Positions 1 through 8,458 of a DNA stretch of 64,000 nt are shown here, in pieces (position 1 is the first letter of the stretch; every line of letters starts with the position of its first letter). The notes beneath the pieces are model-generated. The model worked only from the letters and a program-made list of their open reading frames with translations, did no database searches and was not told the DNA's origin. The stretch lies in the NCBI GenBank assembly GCA_963704995.1, contig CAVPIM010000009.1:682001-746000 (forward strand), in the 5' to 3' direction. The stretch comes from RYN-230 sp963704995 (GTDB lineage: Bacteria > Actinomycetota > Actinomycetes > Streptosporangiales > Streptosporangiaceae). The position numbers and the translations under genes are program-made.

Positions 1-41
1 ACCAGGGCAACGACGCAACGTAGGCTGACTTCCGGGCAAAG

Positions 42-2150
42 GTGATACGGATGCAAGAAGGTCAGGACCGGAGCGGGGACCAGCCGCCGGAGTACCTGGG
101 TGCATGGTCACCCATTCCGGCCGAGGACCAGCCGGACCGGCCCGGCGGTGAGGAGCCGGCCGCCGCGGAGACGCCTGCTGCGCAGGATGGTCCCGCGGCG
201 CCGGAGGGCACCTGGATAATCCCGGCCGCGCAGGACCAGCCGGCGGCCCCCAGGGACAAGGCCCCGCCGCACAGCACCCATCCGGGCCAGGACTTCAGGA
301 GCAGGGCGGACCGGGCGCAGGACCGGGCTGAGCACGGCCTGGCGGGCCTGGGCTTCGGCGGATCCGCCGCGGCCGCGGCGGACAGCCCCGCCCCGGGCCC
401 ATCCGGGCCGGGCGGCACTCCCCCGGCTAGCCCGCCCGCACCGGCGCCGGGTGGCTACGGCCAGCCCGGCGGGTACGGCCAGGCCGGCAGCGGCCAGCCC
501 GGCCAGCCCGGCTACGGCCAGGCGGGATACGGGCAACCCGGGCAGCCGGGCTACGGCCAGAGCCCGCCCGGACCCGGTCAGCCGGCACCCGGGCAGCCCG
601 GTTACGGGCAGCCCGGGCACGGGCAGCCCGGTTACGGGCAGCCGACCGCCGCGTTCGGCCAGCCGGGCTACGGCCAGCCCGGTTACGGCCAGCCCGGCCA
701 GAGCCCGCCGGCTTACGGGCCGCCCGGGCAGCCGGGCTACGGCCAGCCTGGGCACAGCCAGCCGACCGCCGCGTTCGGCCAGGCCGCGGCGTCCGGCGGG
801 TACGGCGAAGGCGGCCAGCCCGGCGGGTACGGCCAGGCCGGCGGCTTCGGCCAGCCGGGCGGCTACGGGCAGTCCGGCGGCTACGGCGGCCAGGGGCCCT
901 GGGGCCCGCCGCCAGGCGGGTCCGGGGGTGGCTGGGGTTCGGGCGACATCATCGGCTACGGCTCGGAGCCGGAGCCGCCGCCTCGCCGGCGCGGCAGCCG
1001 GGCCCTGGTCTACGTGGTGGTGGCCGCGCTGGCCGCGGGCGTGGGCGCGGGCGCCGTGGTGGCGCTGAACCACAACTCGCAGTCCCCGGGCAACACCATC
1101 TCCTCGCAGCAGATCCCCTCCCCGGACCGGAACGCGGCCGGCAACGCCAACACCACGAACCTCAACGTGGACTCCGTGGCGAACAGGGTCAAGCCGGGCA
1201 TGGTGGATATCAACTCCACGCTCAAGTACCAGGACGGCGCGGCCGCCGGGACCGGCATGGTCCTGTCCTCCAGCGGCGTGGTGCTGACCAACAACCATGT
1301 GGTCGAGGGCTCCACCCACCTCACGGCGACGACCGTGACGGGCGGGAAGAAGTACACGGCCACGGTCATCGGGGTGGACCCCACCGACGACGTGGCCCTG
1401 ATCAAGCTGCAGGGCGCATCCGGGCTGAAGACGGTGCAGGTGGGTGACTCAGCCAAGGTCACCCTGGGCACCGCGGTCGTGGCCATCGGCAACGCCGGCG
1501 GCACCGGGGGACCGCCCACCGTGACCAGCGGGACGATAACGGCGCTGGGCCGGACCATCACCGCCAGCGACTCGGGCAGCGGCCAGAACACCGAGACCCT
1601 GCACAACATGCTGCAGACCAACGCCCCGATCGCCGAGGGCGACTCGGGCGGCGCGCTGGCCAACGCGGCCGGCCAGGTGATCGGCATGAACACCGCGGCG
1701 AACAGCCAGTCGCTGGGCGGGGCCGGCACGTCGATGGGCTTCGCGATCCCCATCGACCGGGCGCTGGCCATCGCCAAGAAGATCGCGGCGGGGAACGGCG
1801 GCGGCCACATCCTGATCGGCCCGAAGGGCTTCATGGGCGTGGGCGTGGACTCGGTGACTGACGCCACCGCCTGCCTGGCGCAAAGCGGCCTGGGGGCCGG
1901 CTACCAGGTCCCGGCGCATGCTGGTGCGCTGGTCTGCAACGTGTACCAGGGCACCCCGGCCTACAAGGCGGGGGTGCGGGCTGGTGACGTGATCACCGGG
2001 GTCAGCGGCCAGTCGGTGACCACGGCCAACGGCCTGACCGGCGTCATGCTCAAGTACAAGCCGGGCGCGACAGTGTCGCTGACCTGGGTTGACGAGAGCA
2101 AGCAGAGCCACACCTCGTCGCTGACGCTGATCAACGGCCCGGTGAAGTAG
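42..2150 (+). CDS. HtrA/DegP-like membrane-anchored serine protease with PDZ domain
   Basis: Trypsin-like protease of the HtrA family, expected to act outside the membrane in protein quality control. Residues 1-320 are an acidic then Pro/Gly/Gln/Tyr-rich cytoplasmic tail with many YGQPG-type repeats. An Arg-rich stretch and one membrane helix (VYVVVAALAAGVGAGAVVAL) follow near residues 325-345. The catalytic triad is visible: His in NNHVVEG, Asp in TDDVALIKL and Ser in GDSGGAL. A C-terminal PDZ domain contains the typical AYKAGVRAGDVITGV segment. GTG at 42 and ATG at 51 are both possible starts; the upstream ribosome site is weak for both. It is monocistronic, ending at a strong hairpin shared with the convergent dapE. 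Known for the family: trimeric or oligomeric serine proteases or chaperones. Substrates are unknown here. The very long repetitive tail is unusual. Confidence 0.9.
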   Translation: MIRMQEGQDRSGDQPPEYLGAWSPIPAEDQPDRPGGEEPAAAETPAAQDGPAAPEGTWIIPAAQDQPAAPRDKAPPHSTHPGQDFRSRADRAQDRAEHGLAGLGFGGSAAAAADSPAPGPSGPGGTPPASPPAPAPGGYGQPGGYGQAGSGQPGQPGYGQAGYGQPGQPGYGQSPPGPGQPAPGQPGYGQPGHGQPGYGQPTAAFGQPGYGQPGYGQPGQSPPAYGPPGQPGYGQPGHSQPTAAFGQAAASGGYGEGGQPGGYGQAGGFGQPGGYGQSGGYGGQGPWGPPPGGSGGGWGSGDIIGYGSEPEPPPRRRGSRALVYVVVAALAAGVGAGAVVALNHNSQSPGNTISSQQIPSPDRNAAGNANTTNLNVDSVANRVKPGMVDINSTLKYQDGAAAGTGMVLSSSGVVLTNNHVVEGSTHLTATTVTGGKKYTATVIGVDPTDDVALIKLQGASGLKTVQVGDSAKVTLGTAVVAIGNAGGTGGPPTVTSGTITALGRTITASDSGSGQNTETLHNMLQTNAPIAEGDSGGALANAAGQVIGMNTAANSQSLGGAGTSMGFAIPIDRALAIAKKIAAGNGGGHILIGPKGFMGVGVDSVTDATACLAQSGLGAGYQVPAHAGALVCNVYQGTPAYKAGVRAGDVITGVSGQSVTTANGLTGVMLKYKPGATVSLTWVDESKQSHTSSLTLINGPVK
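451..900 (+). repeat. GYGQPGQPG-type low-complexity coding repeat
   Basis: Inside the HtrA-like gene, about 450 bases encode imperfect tandem units of G-Y-G-Q-P/A-G. Two units include a longer module ending PTAAFGQ. At DNA level the unit is roughly ggctacggccagcccgg. The repeats are in frame and the reading frame stays open, so this is a coding tandem repeat rather than decay. Such tracts are prone to length change by slippage and recombination. Confidence 0.85.
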
Positions 2151-2164
2151 CGGGGGGCGCGGTC

Positions 2165-2220
2165 GGCGGGCCGGCTGCTCTTCCCGGCAAGATAAACGCC
2201 GGGAAAGAGCCGGACCCGCC
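2165..2220. terminator. bidirectional hairpin terminator between convergent genes
   Basis: A long inverted repeat lies between the stop of the protease gene and the stop of dapE. The right arm gccgggaaagagccgg pairs with the left arm ccggctgctcttcccggc, with outer ggcggg/cccgcc arms and a loop of about nine bases (aagataaac). There is no T-tract, as is common for actinobacterial terminators. The position between convergent genes supports termination in both directions. Confidence 0.75.
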
Positions 2221-2236
2221 GCCGCGCTCTGCTGGT

Positions 2237-3301
2237 CTAGCTGGTCAGCCAGGCACGGAGGCGGGACTCCACGTCGGTGATCTGGGCGACCGGGACGTGC
2301 TCGCCCCGGGAGTGCGCGACCTCGGGGTCGCCGGGGCCGTAGTTGACCGCGGGCATGCCGAGTTCCGCGAAACGGGCCACGTCGGTCCAGCCGAACTTGG
2401 CCCGCGGGGTCCCGCCCACCGCGGCGAGCAGCGAGGCGGCGGCCGGGTCGGTCAGCCCCGGCCGGGCCCCCGCGGCCCAGTCGGTGAACGTCACGTCCCA
2501 GCCGGCGAAGATCTCGCGCACGTAGTCCTGGGCCTGCTCCACCGAGCGGTCCGGGGCGAACCGGTGGTTCACGGAGACCACGCACTCGTCCGGGATGACG
2601 TTGCCCGCCACGCCTCCGCTGATATAGACCGCGTTGAGCCCTTCGTGGTACTTCAGGCCCTCGACCTCGGGTTCCCGGGCCACGTAATTGCGCAGCACGT
2701 CCAGGATGGGCCCGGCCGCGTGAATAGCGTTAGTGCCATTCCAGGACCTGGCGCTGTGCGCGCGCTCGCCGGTCGCGCGGACCTCAGCCCGCATCGTGCC
2801 CTGGCAGCCGCCCTCGATGATCGCGCTGGTCGGCTCGAGCAGCACGGCCAGGTCGCCGTCCAGCAGCTCCGGGGAATGGCGGGACAGCCGGAGCAGGCCG
2901 TTCCGCTCGGCCTCGACCTCCTCGCCGTCGTAGAACACGTAGGTCACGTCGCAGCGGGGCGCGGGCAGGGACGCCGCCAGGCGCAGCTGGACCGCGACAC
3001 CGGACTTCATGTCGCAGCCGCCGCAGCCGTACAGCAGGTCCCCGTCGAGGCGGGCCGGGAGGTTGCCGGCGATCGGAACCGTGTCGATGTGCCCGGCCAG
3101 CACCACCCGCTCCGGGCGGCCCAGCGTGGTCCGCGCGACCATGGCGTTGCCGTCCCGGTACAGGTCCAGGTGCGGGATGCGGCGCAGCGCGGCATCGATC
3201 ATGTTGGCCAGGCGTTCCTCGTCACCGCTGACCGAGGGTATATCTACCAAGGCCGCGGTCAGGGCCGCCGGATCCTGGGAAAGGTCAAGGTCTAGGTCCA
3301 C
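2237..3301 (-). CDS. dapE: succinyl-diaminopimelate desuccinylase
   Basis: M20-family zinc amidohydrolase that cleaves N-succinyl-LL-2,6-diaminopimelate in lysine and peptidoglycan precursor synthesis. At 354 residues it has the normal length for actinobacterial DapE. Metal-binding blocks are in order: GHIDTVP with the first His/Asp, then GCGGCDMKSG with the bridging Asp, then YDGEEVEAERNG with the Glu pair. The dimerisation domain follows (RATGERAHSARSWNG, with the conserved His). A C-terminal His lies in GDPEVAHSRGEHVP. It is transcribed divergently from arcA across about 90 bases. The call is firm at family level, and the actinobacterial DapE subfamily fits best; other M20 amidohydrolases are the alternative. 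Confidence 0.9.
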   Translation of the reverse strand: MDLDLDLSQDPAALTAALVDIPSVSGDEERLANMIDAALRRIPHLDLYRDGNAMVARTTLGRPERVVLAGHIDTVPIAGNLPARLDGDLLYGCGGCDMKSGVAVQLRLAASLPAPRCDVTYVFYDGEEVEAERNGLLRLSRHSPELLDGDLAVLLEPTSAIIEGGCQGTMRAEVRATGERAHSARSWNGTNAIHAAGPILDVLRNYVAREPEVEGLKYHEGLNAVYISGGVAGNVIPDECVVSVNHRFAPDRSVEQAQDYVREIFAGWDVTFTDWAAGARPGLTDPAAASLLAAVGGTPRAKFGWTDVARFAELGMPAVNYGPGDPEVAHSRGEHVPVAQITDVESRLRAWLTS

Positions 3302-3392
3302 GCGGGGAGCCTAGCCGGACATGATGGCCAGACCAGCCATGACACGAGTGCGTCCATGATTGTCGGGACCACCCACGCCGAACGGAGAGCTC

Positions 3393-4610
3393 ATGTTCCA
3401 CGTTGATTCGGAGGTCGGCCTGCTCCGCCAGGTCGTGCTGCACCGCCCCGAGCTAGAGCTCAAGCGGCTCACTCCGGACAACGCCAGCGAACTGCTGTTC
3501 GACGGCGTGCTGTGGGCCGAGCGGGCCCAGGCGGAGCACGACGAGTTCGCGGAGGCGCTGCTGGCCCGGGGCGTGCTCGTGCACTACTACGGCGACCTGC
3601 TGACCAAGACGCTGGAGATCTCCCAGGCCCGGGACTACATCATGGACCGGGTGTTCGACTCCCGGCTGAACGGGCCGCTGGCCTGCTCGGCGCTGCGCGC
3701 CGCGGTGGAGGGACTCGATTCCCCGGTCCTGGCCCAGGCCCTGACCGGGGGGATCACCAAGACGGAGATCCTGGAGCTGACCCCGGAACCGAAGAGCATC
3801 GCGTTCCACTCCCTGCCCCCGGACACGTTCGTGCTGGCCCCGCTGCCCAACCTCCTCTACCAGCGCGACACCTCGTCCTGGATCTACGGCGGGGTCTCGG
3901 TGAACGCGATGGCCATGCCGGCCCGGATGCGGGAAACCGTCAACGACGAGGCCATCTACCGCTGGCACCCGATGTTCGCCCGGGACAGCTTCGAGGTCTG
4001 GTATCACGGCGCGGACGCGGCCCCGGCGACCATCGAGGGCGGCGACATCCTGGTCATCGGCAACGGGGCGGTGCTGGCCGGGATGAGCGAGCGGACCACC
4101 CCGCAGGCCGTCGAGCTGATCGCGCACCGGCTGTTCTCGGCCGGGGCGGCGCGCTGCCTGGTCGCCATCGACATGCCGAAGACCCGGGCCTTCATGCACC
4201 TGGACACCGTGATGACCATGTGCGACTACGGCGTGTTCACCAAGTACCTGAACCTGGGCATGCTGCCGTCGTACACGGTCGAGCCGGGGGCCAGTTCCCG
4301 CGAGCTCAAGGTCACCGACCACCCGCCGGAGGACATGCACACCGCGATCGCGGCGGCGCTGGGCCTGCCCAGCATCAAGGTGCTGACCGCCAGCCAGGAC
4401 CCGGCCGCCGCGCAGCGGGAGCAGTGGGACGACGGCTGCAACGTGCTGGCCATCGAGCCGGGCGTGGTCGTCGCCTACGACCGCAACGTCACCACTAACA
4501 CCTACCTGGAGGAGAACGGCGTCGAGGTGGTGCCCGTGCCCGGCAGCGAGCTGGGCCGGGGCCGCGGCGGCCCCCGGTGCATGAGCTGCCCCATCGAGCG
4601 CGACGCCTGA
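3393..4610 (+). CDS. arcA: arginine deiminase
   Basis: Hydrolyses L-arginine to citrulline and ammonia in the cytoplasm. The ATG at 3393 has a ribosome site (cggagagc) eight bases upstream and gives the classic N-terminus FHVDSEVGLLRQVVLHRP; the longer TTG start at 3360 is less likely. The product is 405 residues, normal for ArcA. Family blocks include LPNLLYQRDTSSWI (substrate Asp), the MHLDTVMTMCD segment with the catalytic His, and the C-terminal GGPRCMSCPIERD with the nucleophilic Cys. No arcB or arcC lies nearby, so it may serve acid resistance, ammonia supply or citrulline production rather than a full fermentative pathway; that is inference. Confidence 0.95.
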   Translation: MFHVDSEVGLLRQVVLHRPELELKRLTPDNASELLFDGVLWAERAQAEHDEFAEALLARGVLVHYYGDLLTKTLEISQARDYIMDRVFDSRLNGPLACSALRAAVEGLDSPVLAQALTGGITKTEILELTPEPKSIAFHSLPPDTFVLAPLPNLLYQRDTSSWIYGGVSVNAMAMPARMRETVNDEAIYRWHPMFARDSFEVWYHGADAAPATIEGGDILVIGNGAVLAGMSERTTPQAVELIAHRLFSAGAARCLVAIDMPKTRAFMHLDTVMTMCDYGVFTKYLNLGMLPSYTVEPGASSRELKVTDHPPEDMHTAIAAALGLPSIKVLTASQDPAAAQREQWDDGCNVLAIEPGVVVAYDRNVTTNTYLEENGVEVVPVPGSELGRGRGGPRCMSCPIERDA

Positions 4611-4787
4611 GAGCAGCGCGGCCCGTCCGCTCCCGCCGCTCGCCCGCACGCTGCGGCCTGCCGCCTCCCGGCTGCAATCGCCGCAACGAAGACCACCGCG
4701 GTGCCGGCGTGCGGGGCCAGCGATGCTGTAACTTACGGCCCGTCTCTGACATATACGGAGTCAACCAACTCTGTTGGAGGCGACCCT

Positions 4788-5366
4788 GTGGCCGATCGCT
4801 CCGCCTGCGAGCACGATCGCTTTGAGGTTCTGTATGAGCAGCACTACCCGGCTGTCCTGCGTTACGCCGCGCGGCGGGTAGGTACCGAGGCGGCGCGCGA
4901 TATCGCGGCGGAAACCTTCACGATCGCGTGGCGGCGGCTCGGCCAGGTACCTGCTGGCCAGCCACTGCCCTGGTTGTACGCGACAGCCCGGAACTGCCTG
5001 TCCAACGAACTGCGGCGGCAGCAGCTCAGGGAACGGCTCGATTCCCGGATGCGCACCGAGGCCACGCGCGGCCCAGCGGTGGCCCTCCCGGAACCCTCGG
5101 GGCAGGTGGCGGACCGGCTGGCCGTGCGCGCGGCGCTGGCCACCCTGCGCCCGAAAGATCAGGAGGCACTGCGCCTGATCGAGTGGGAGCACCTTGACAT
5201 CGCGGCCGCAGCCACGGTGATGGGCTGCTCCGCCGGGACTTTCCGGGTCTGGCTGCATCGCGCCCGCCGCCGGCTGGCCCGCGCCCTCGACGAGGCCAGC
5301 GCCTCCAGCAGCAACGCCGCAGGTACCACTCCCTGCCTTCCCGCCAGGACGGAGATCAGGCCATGA
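4788..5366 (+). CDS. ECF-type RNA polymerase sigma factor
   Basis: Sigma-70 family extracytoplasmic-function factor. Region 2 runs from about residue 14 to 70 (FEVLYEQHYPAVLRYAARRV followed by AAETFTIAWRRL). Region 4 is near residues 115-165, with the helix-turn-helix DIAAAATVMGCSAGTFRVWL ending in a basic RARRRL segment. The GTG at 4788 is chosen because TTGGAGG lies seven bases upstream; longer versions add a non-homologous leader. Its stop overlaps the start of the next gene by four bases (ATGA), so the two are translationally coupled. The coupled membrane protein is probably its partner or regulator, although it lacks a recognisable canonical anti-sigma domain. Confidence 0.9.
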   Translation: MADRSACEHDRFEVLYEQHYPAVLRYAARRVGTEAARDIAAETFTIAWRRLGQVPAGQPLPWLYATARNCLSNELRRQQLRERLDSRMRTEATRGPAVALPEPSGQVADRLAVRAALATLRPKDQEALRLIEWEHLDIAAAATVMGCSAGTFRVWLHRARRRLARALDEASASSSNAAGTTPCLPARTEIRP

Positions 5367-6835
5367 ACGCGACGGACGCCGCCCGGCGGCTGCACGAAAG
5401 CAACCCGGTCACGGAGGACGCGTTTGCCGGTGCGGCAGGCGACGGCATCGGCCGGGCCACCTTCGAACGGATCATGGCCAGCCCACCGCGGCCCGAACCG
5501 GGGCCGGGCCGCGGCTGGAGCCGGCGGCGTCTGCTGGCCATCGGCGCTGGCGCCGCTGTCGCCGCGGGTTTGCTGGCCATCCTGCTCCCGGGAACGCCAC
5601 GGCTTACCCACGCCGTGCGCAGTGCCTGGCAGCCAGCCCATGCTCTGCCGCGCGGTGGCGCCACCGCCGGACCCGGCGGCCCGACGGGAACGTGGCGGCT
5701 CGCCAGTTACCTGGTCAACGAGGGATGGCAGGAGAACACCACAGGCCCGGAAGCTGGCTATCTCACTTGCCCGACCACGACGACCTGTTATGTCCAGGGC
5801 AACAATGCGTCCTCAGCCAGCGGCCCCGCCGACATGAATTCCTTCTACGTCTCCACCGACGGTGCGGCCAGCTGGAGTGTCCTGCCGGTACCGTCCGGCC
5901 TCACGTTCTCGTCCGCCCTGTCCTGCGGATCGGCGGCCAGCTGCGCTGCTGGCGGGCTCTTCCACGGCCAGCCGGTCTTCGTCACCACCGCCAGCGGCGG
6001 TCACTCCTGGACCATCGATCCGCTGCCGGCCCGGGACGGCCAGATCTTCCAGCTGAGCTGCCCGACCGCGACGGCCTGCGGGGCCCTGGCGACACCGTCG
6101 GCGACCCTGCCCCTGGGGCAGCAGTACTACGGCAGAGTCAGGTTCCTGGCCATCACCGACAACGGACGGCACTTCGCTGCCTCAGCGGTGGTCCGCGGGG
6201 ACTCGATGCAGGACGTGAGCTGCCCGACGGCCAGCCACTGTGTCGCGATCGGGGTGCACAACCGCGACGCCGGCGTCAATCAGCCGCTGGGGTCAGGCGT
6301 AGTGGCGACCTCCACCGACGGCGGGACCACCTGGAGTTCCGGCGTGCTGCCGCGAGGGCTCGGTGTGGGTCCTTTCCCCCAGGTAACCTGCGTCAATGCG
6401 GGGCATTGCTTCATGCTGGGTTACACCCACAGCCAGCAGAACGCGTACAGCGACATCGCGGTGTCGGCGGACGGGGGGCGGACCTGGACGCAGCGATCCC
6501 TGCCACCCAGCGCGCCGGACCCGCAGCTCTCCCAGATCGCCTGCCCCACCGACGCGACCTGCTACGCCGGGGGCGAAGACGCCATCCCGCAGCATTTCGC
6601 GAACGGATCATCCAACGGAGGCTCCGCGGTGGTCCTCATCACCCACGACGCCGGCCGGAGCTGGAGCCGGGTCACCTTCGCCCGGCCCGCCCGCGTGCCG
6701 CACGGCCTCCAGATCGACGCCTTCATGACCCTCGGCAGCATCCAGTGCCCGCAGCTGAACGCGTGCGTCGGGCTCGGTGTGACCGACCAAGGGTCGAAGA
6801 CCACCCCGGTGTACACGAGCCGGCGCGCGCCTTAG
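5363..6835 (+). CDS. membrane-anchored seven-repeat beta-propeller (BNR/Asp-box) protein coupled to the sigma factor
   Basis: 490 residues. An N-terminal cytosolic segment of about 50 residues precedes one membrane helix (LLAIGAGAAVAAGLLAILLP), leaving a large extracytoplasmic domain. That domain holds seven Cys-pair motifs of the form CPT-x3/4-C (LTCPTTTTCYV, LSCGSAASCAA, LSCPTATACGA, VSCPTASHCVA, VTCVNAGHCFM, IACPTDATCYA, IQCPQLNACVG). Between them lie Asp-box turns such as STDGGTTWS, SADGGRTWT and THDAGRSWS. This predicts a seven-bladed propeller with a disulphide-type clip in each blade. The cytosolic arm could bind the sigma factor, as in other actinobacterial sigma/membrane-protein pairs; this is inference. 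Sialidase activity is unlikely because only the Asp-box fold motif is seen. Confidence 0.75.
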   Translation: MNATDAARRLHESNPVTEDAFAGAAGDGIGRATFERIMASPPRPEPGPGRGWSRRRLLAIGAGAAVAAGLLAILLPGTPRLTHAVRSAWQPAHALPRGGATAGPGGPTGTWRLASYLVNEGWQENTTGPEAGYLTCPTTTTCYVQGNNASSASGPADMNSFYVSTDGAASWSVLPVPSGLTFSSALSCGSAASCAAGGLFHGQPVFVTTASGGHSWTIDPLPARDGQIFQLSCPTATACGALATPSATLPLGQQYYGRVRFLAITDNGRHFAASAVVRGDSMQDVSCPTASHCVAIGVHNRDAGVNQPLGSGVVATSTDGGTTWSSGVLPRGLGVGPFPQVTCVNAGHCFMLGYTHSQQNAYSDIAVSADGGRTWTQRSLPPSAPDPQLSQIACPTDATCYAGGEDAIPQHFANGSSNGGSAVVLITHDAGRSWSRVTFARPARVPHGLQIDAFMTLGSIQCPQLNACVGLGVTDQGSKTTPVYTSRRAP

Positions 6836-6899
6836 CAGGCGGCGGCATTCATGGCCGGCGGAGCGGGTAGCTAGGCGATCGCTACTCGAGGCCGCCGCG

Positions 6900-8261
6900 T
6901 CACCCGATGAGCTCGCGCCTGATCTCGGTCCCCTGGTCGTCCCGGTAACGGACCTGCAGCTGGCCGCCGTCCAGGTCCAGGACCGCGAACCCGAACCGGG
7001 CCCAGTGGTTGCCGTCTGAGTCCTGCAGGAAGCTGCGGTCTTCCCACGCCCCGGGCGCCGGGACCGGGTCGCCGGGCGCACGCGCCTGCAGCACCGGCAC
7101 CCCGCCATGTCCCAGGCAGCGCGGGAACCGGACGCCGCGGCTGGCCTCGAAGCCCATGCAGCGGTGCTCGTGCCCCCACCACCACGCGGTGACGCGCCCG
7201 CTGTCCAGGACCGGGCCGAGCTTGGCGGGCAGCACCGGGCCTAGGTCCGCCTGGTCGTACGCGGACACCAGCTGGTGGTGGCTCAGCAGCACCAGCTTCC
7301 GGCTGGACGTCTTCGCAATATCCGCAACGAAACCCGCTTGCGGGTCTTCGAGCACTCCGCACGCGCCTTTGGTCAGGACGTCCCGATCCCAGGACGTGTC
7401 CAGGGCCACGAAGTCCCAGGACGGCGCGGTGAGCCGGAAGAAACTGGTCGCGGCGCCGTCGGCCGAGTGCTGGGCGGCGAACCGCGGGTCACCCAGCAGG
7501 GTCCCGAAGTAGCCGAAGCCACCGCTGTACATGTCGTGATTGCCGTTCAGCGACCAGGACGTGACCCCGGCCCGGGCCTGCTGCGGCGTCACCGGCCACC
7601 AGGCGAGCACATGCTGCTGGATTTCGCTGGGCAGCCCGGAGTAGTAGACGTCGCCGAGATGGATGACGTGCGCCTCCCGCCCGTGGTCCAGGGCGTCAGC
7701 GACCTCCTCGGCCATGTACCCGGCCACGGCCCGCGCCCGGGGCAGCCCGGTCCCCCAGTCCCCCACCACGACCAGCCGCGCCGAGTCACTGATCGCGTGC
7801 GCGGCGGGCCGGGGATTGAACGGGTGATTGCCCTGGGCCAGGTGACGCAGCATCGATTCGGCGATCTTGATGACCCAGTCCGGGTCATCCGGCGAGAAAT
7901 CCCCGGGATGCAGGAGCGCCTCGGCGGTCCGCGAGATGGTTGACCACAGACCGCGGTCCAGTGGCGTCCGGTCGGCCACGCCCTGCTCCCGGAGGGCGCC
8001 GGACAGGGCGCTCTGCACCAGGCTGACCGCCGGGTCGCGCGACAGGTAGGGCACCACCGCGGCCTGCGCCCCGCCCGACGAGGCGTTGGCCGTCCCGGCG
8101 GCGGGGAGCGCGGCGCTCACCTTGGCCGGCGGGTCACCGTCGCCGGGGATCACCTGCGCGGCGGCCGCGGTGGCCGCCTGCAGCTGGTCCGAGCCCAGGA
8201 CCCCGCGGACGGCTTCCACGTACTGGTGGACCGAATCCCGGTCGTACGCCTGCTCGATCAT
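6900..8261 (-). CDS. calcineurin-like metallophosphoesterase
   Basis: 453 residues. The metallophosphatase motifs are in order: VVGDWGTG (D-x-G/H variant), IHLGDVYYSG (GDxxY type), LNGNHDMYSG (GNHD), LLSHHQLVSA and WWWGHEHRCMGF (GHxH). These place it in the purple-acid/calcineurin superfamily with a dinuclear metal site. The N-terminal 150 residues are helical and unrecognised. No signal peptide is seen, so it is probably cytosolic. It lies downstream of the LysR gene on the same strand after a hairpin and is probably transcribed alone. The substrate cannot be inferred. Confidence 0.85.
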   Translation of the reverse strand: MIEQAYDRDSVHQYVEAVRGVLGSDQLQAATAAAAQVIPGDGDPPAKVSAALPAAGTANASSGGAQAAVVPYLSRDPAVSLVQSALSGALREQGVADRTPLDRGLWSTISRTAEALLHPGDFSPDDPDWVIKIAESMLRHLAQGNHPFNPRPAAHAISDSARLVVVGDWGTGLPRARAVAGYMAEEVADALDHGREAHVIHLGDVYYSGLPSEIQQHVLAWWPVTPQQARAGVTSWSLNGNHDMYSGGFGYFGTLLGDPRFAAQHSADGAATSFFRLTAPSWDFVALDTSWDRDVLTKGACGVLEDPQAGFVADIAKTSSRKLVLLSHHQLVSAYDQADLGPVLPAKLGPVLDSGRVTAWWWGHEHRCMGFEASRGVRFPRCLGHGGVPVLQARAPGDPVPAPGAWEDRSFLQDSDGNHWARFGFAVLDLDGGQLQVRYRDDQGTEIRRELIG

Positions 8262-8435
8262 GTGAGCGTCCCCCAGCCGTGAACGACCCGCATAGCGCGC
8301 CGAGACGTCGCCACGGCTGCGCTTCCGGAATTCGCCTGACCGTCATCATCCGCCGTAGCTGAGCGCGGCGATAGACCCACTCACAACGGTGCTGGCCTGG
8401 CGGGGGCGGCCCCCATCGATCGGCAGTTCGTTTTA

Positions 8436-8453
8436 GACCCCCCAGGAGGGGTC
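8436..8453 (-). terminator. short hairpin after the LysR gene
   Basis: A six-base stem (gacccc/ggggtc) with a six-base loop lies immediately downstream of the LysR stop on the minus strand. It fits a weak terminator separating that gene from the metallophosphoesterase. The rest of the 8262-8458 spacer shows no gene. Confidence 0.4.
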
Positions 8454-8458
8454 CGAAG

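Noticed and set aside
451..900. CRISPR-like repeat array
   Set aside because: The repeats are in frame, directly adjacent, imperfect and coding; there are no unique spacers.
108..1319. Long open frames antisense to the protease gene
   Set aside because: They mirror the GC-rich coding frame, have Arg/Pro/Gly-rich products and no ribosome sites or family motifs.
5363..6835. Secreted sialidase
   Set aside because: Only Asp-box turns are present; the Arg triad and catalytic Tyr/Glu context of sialidases are not seen.
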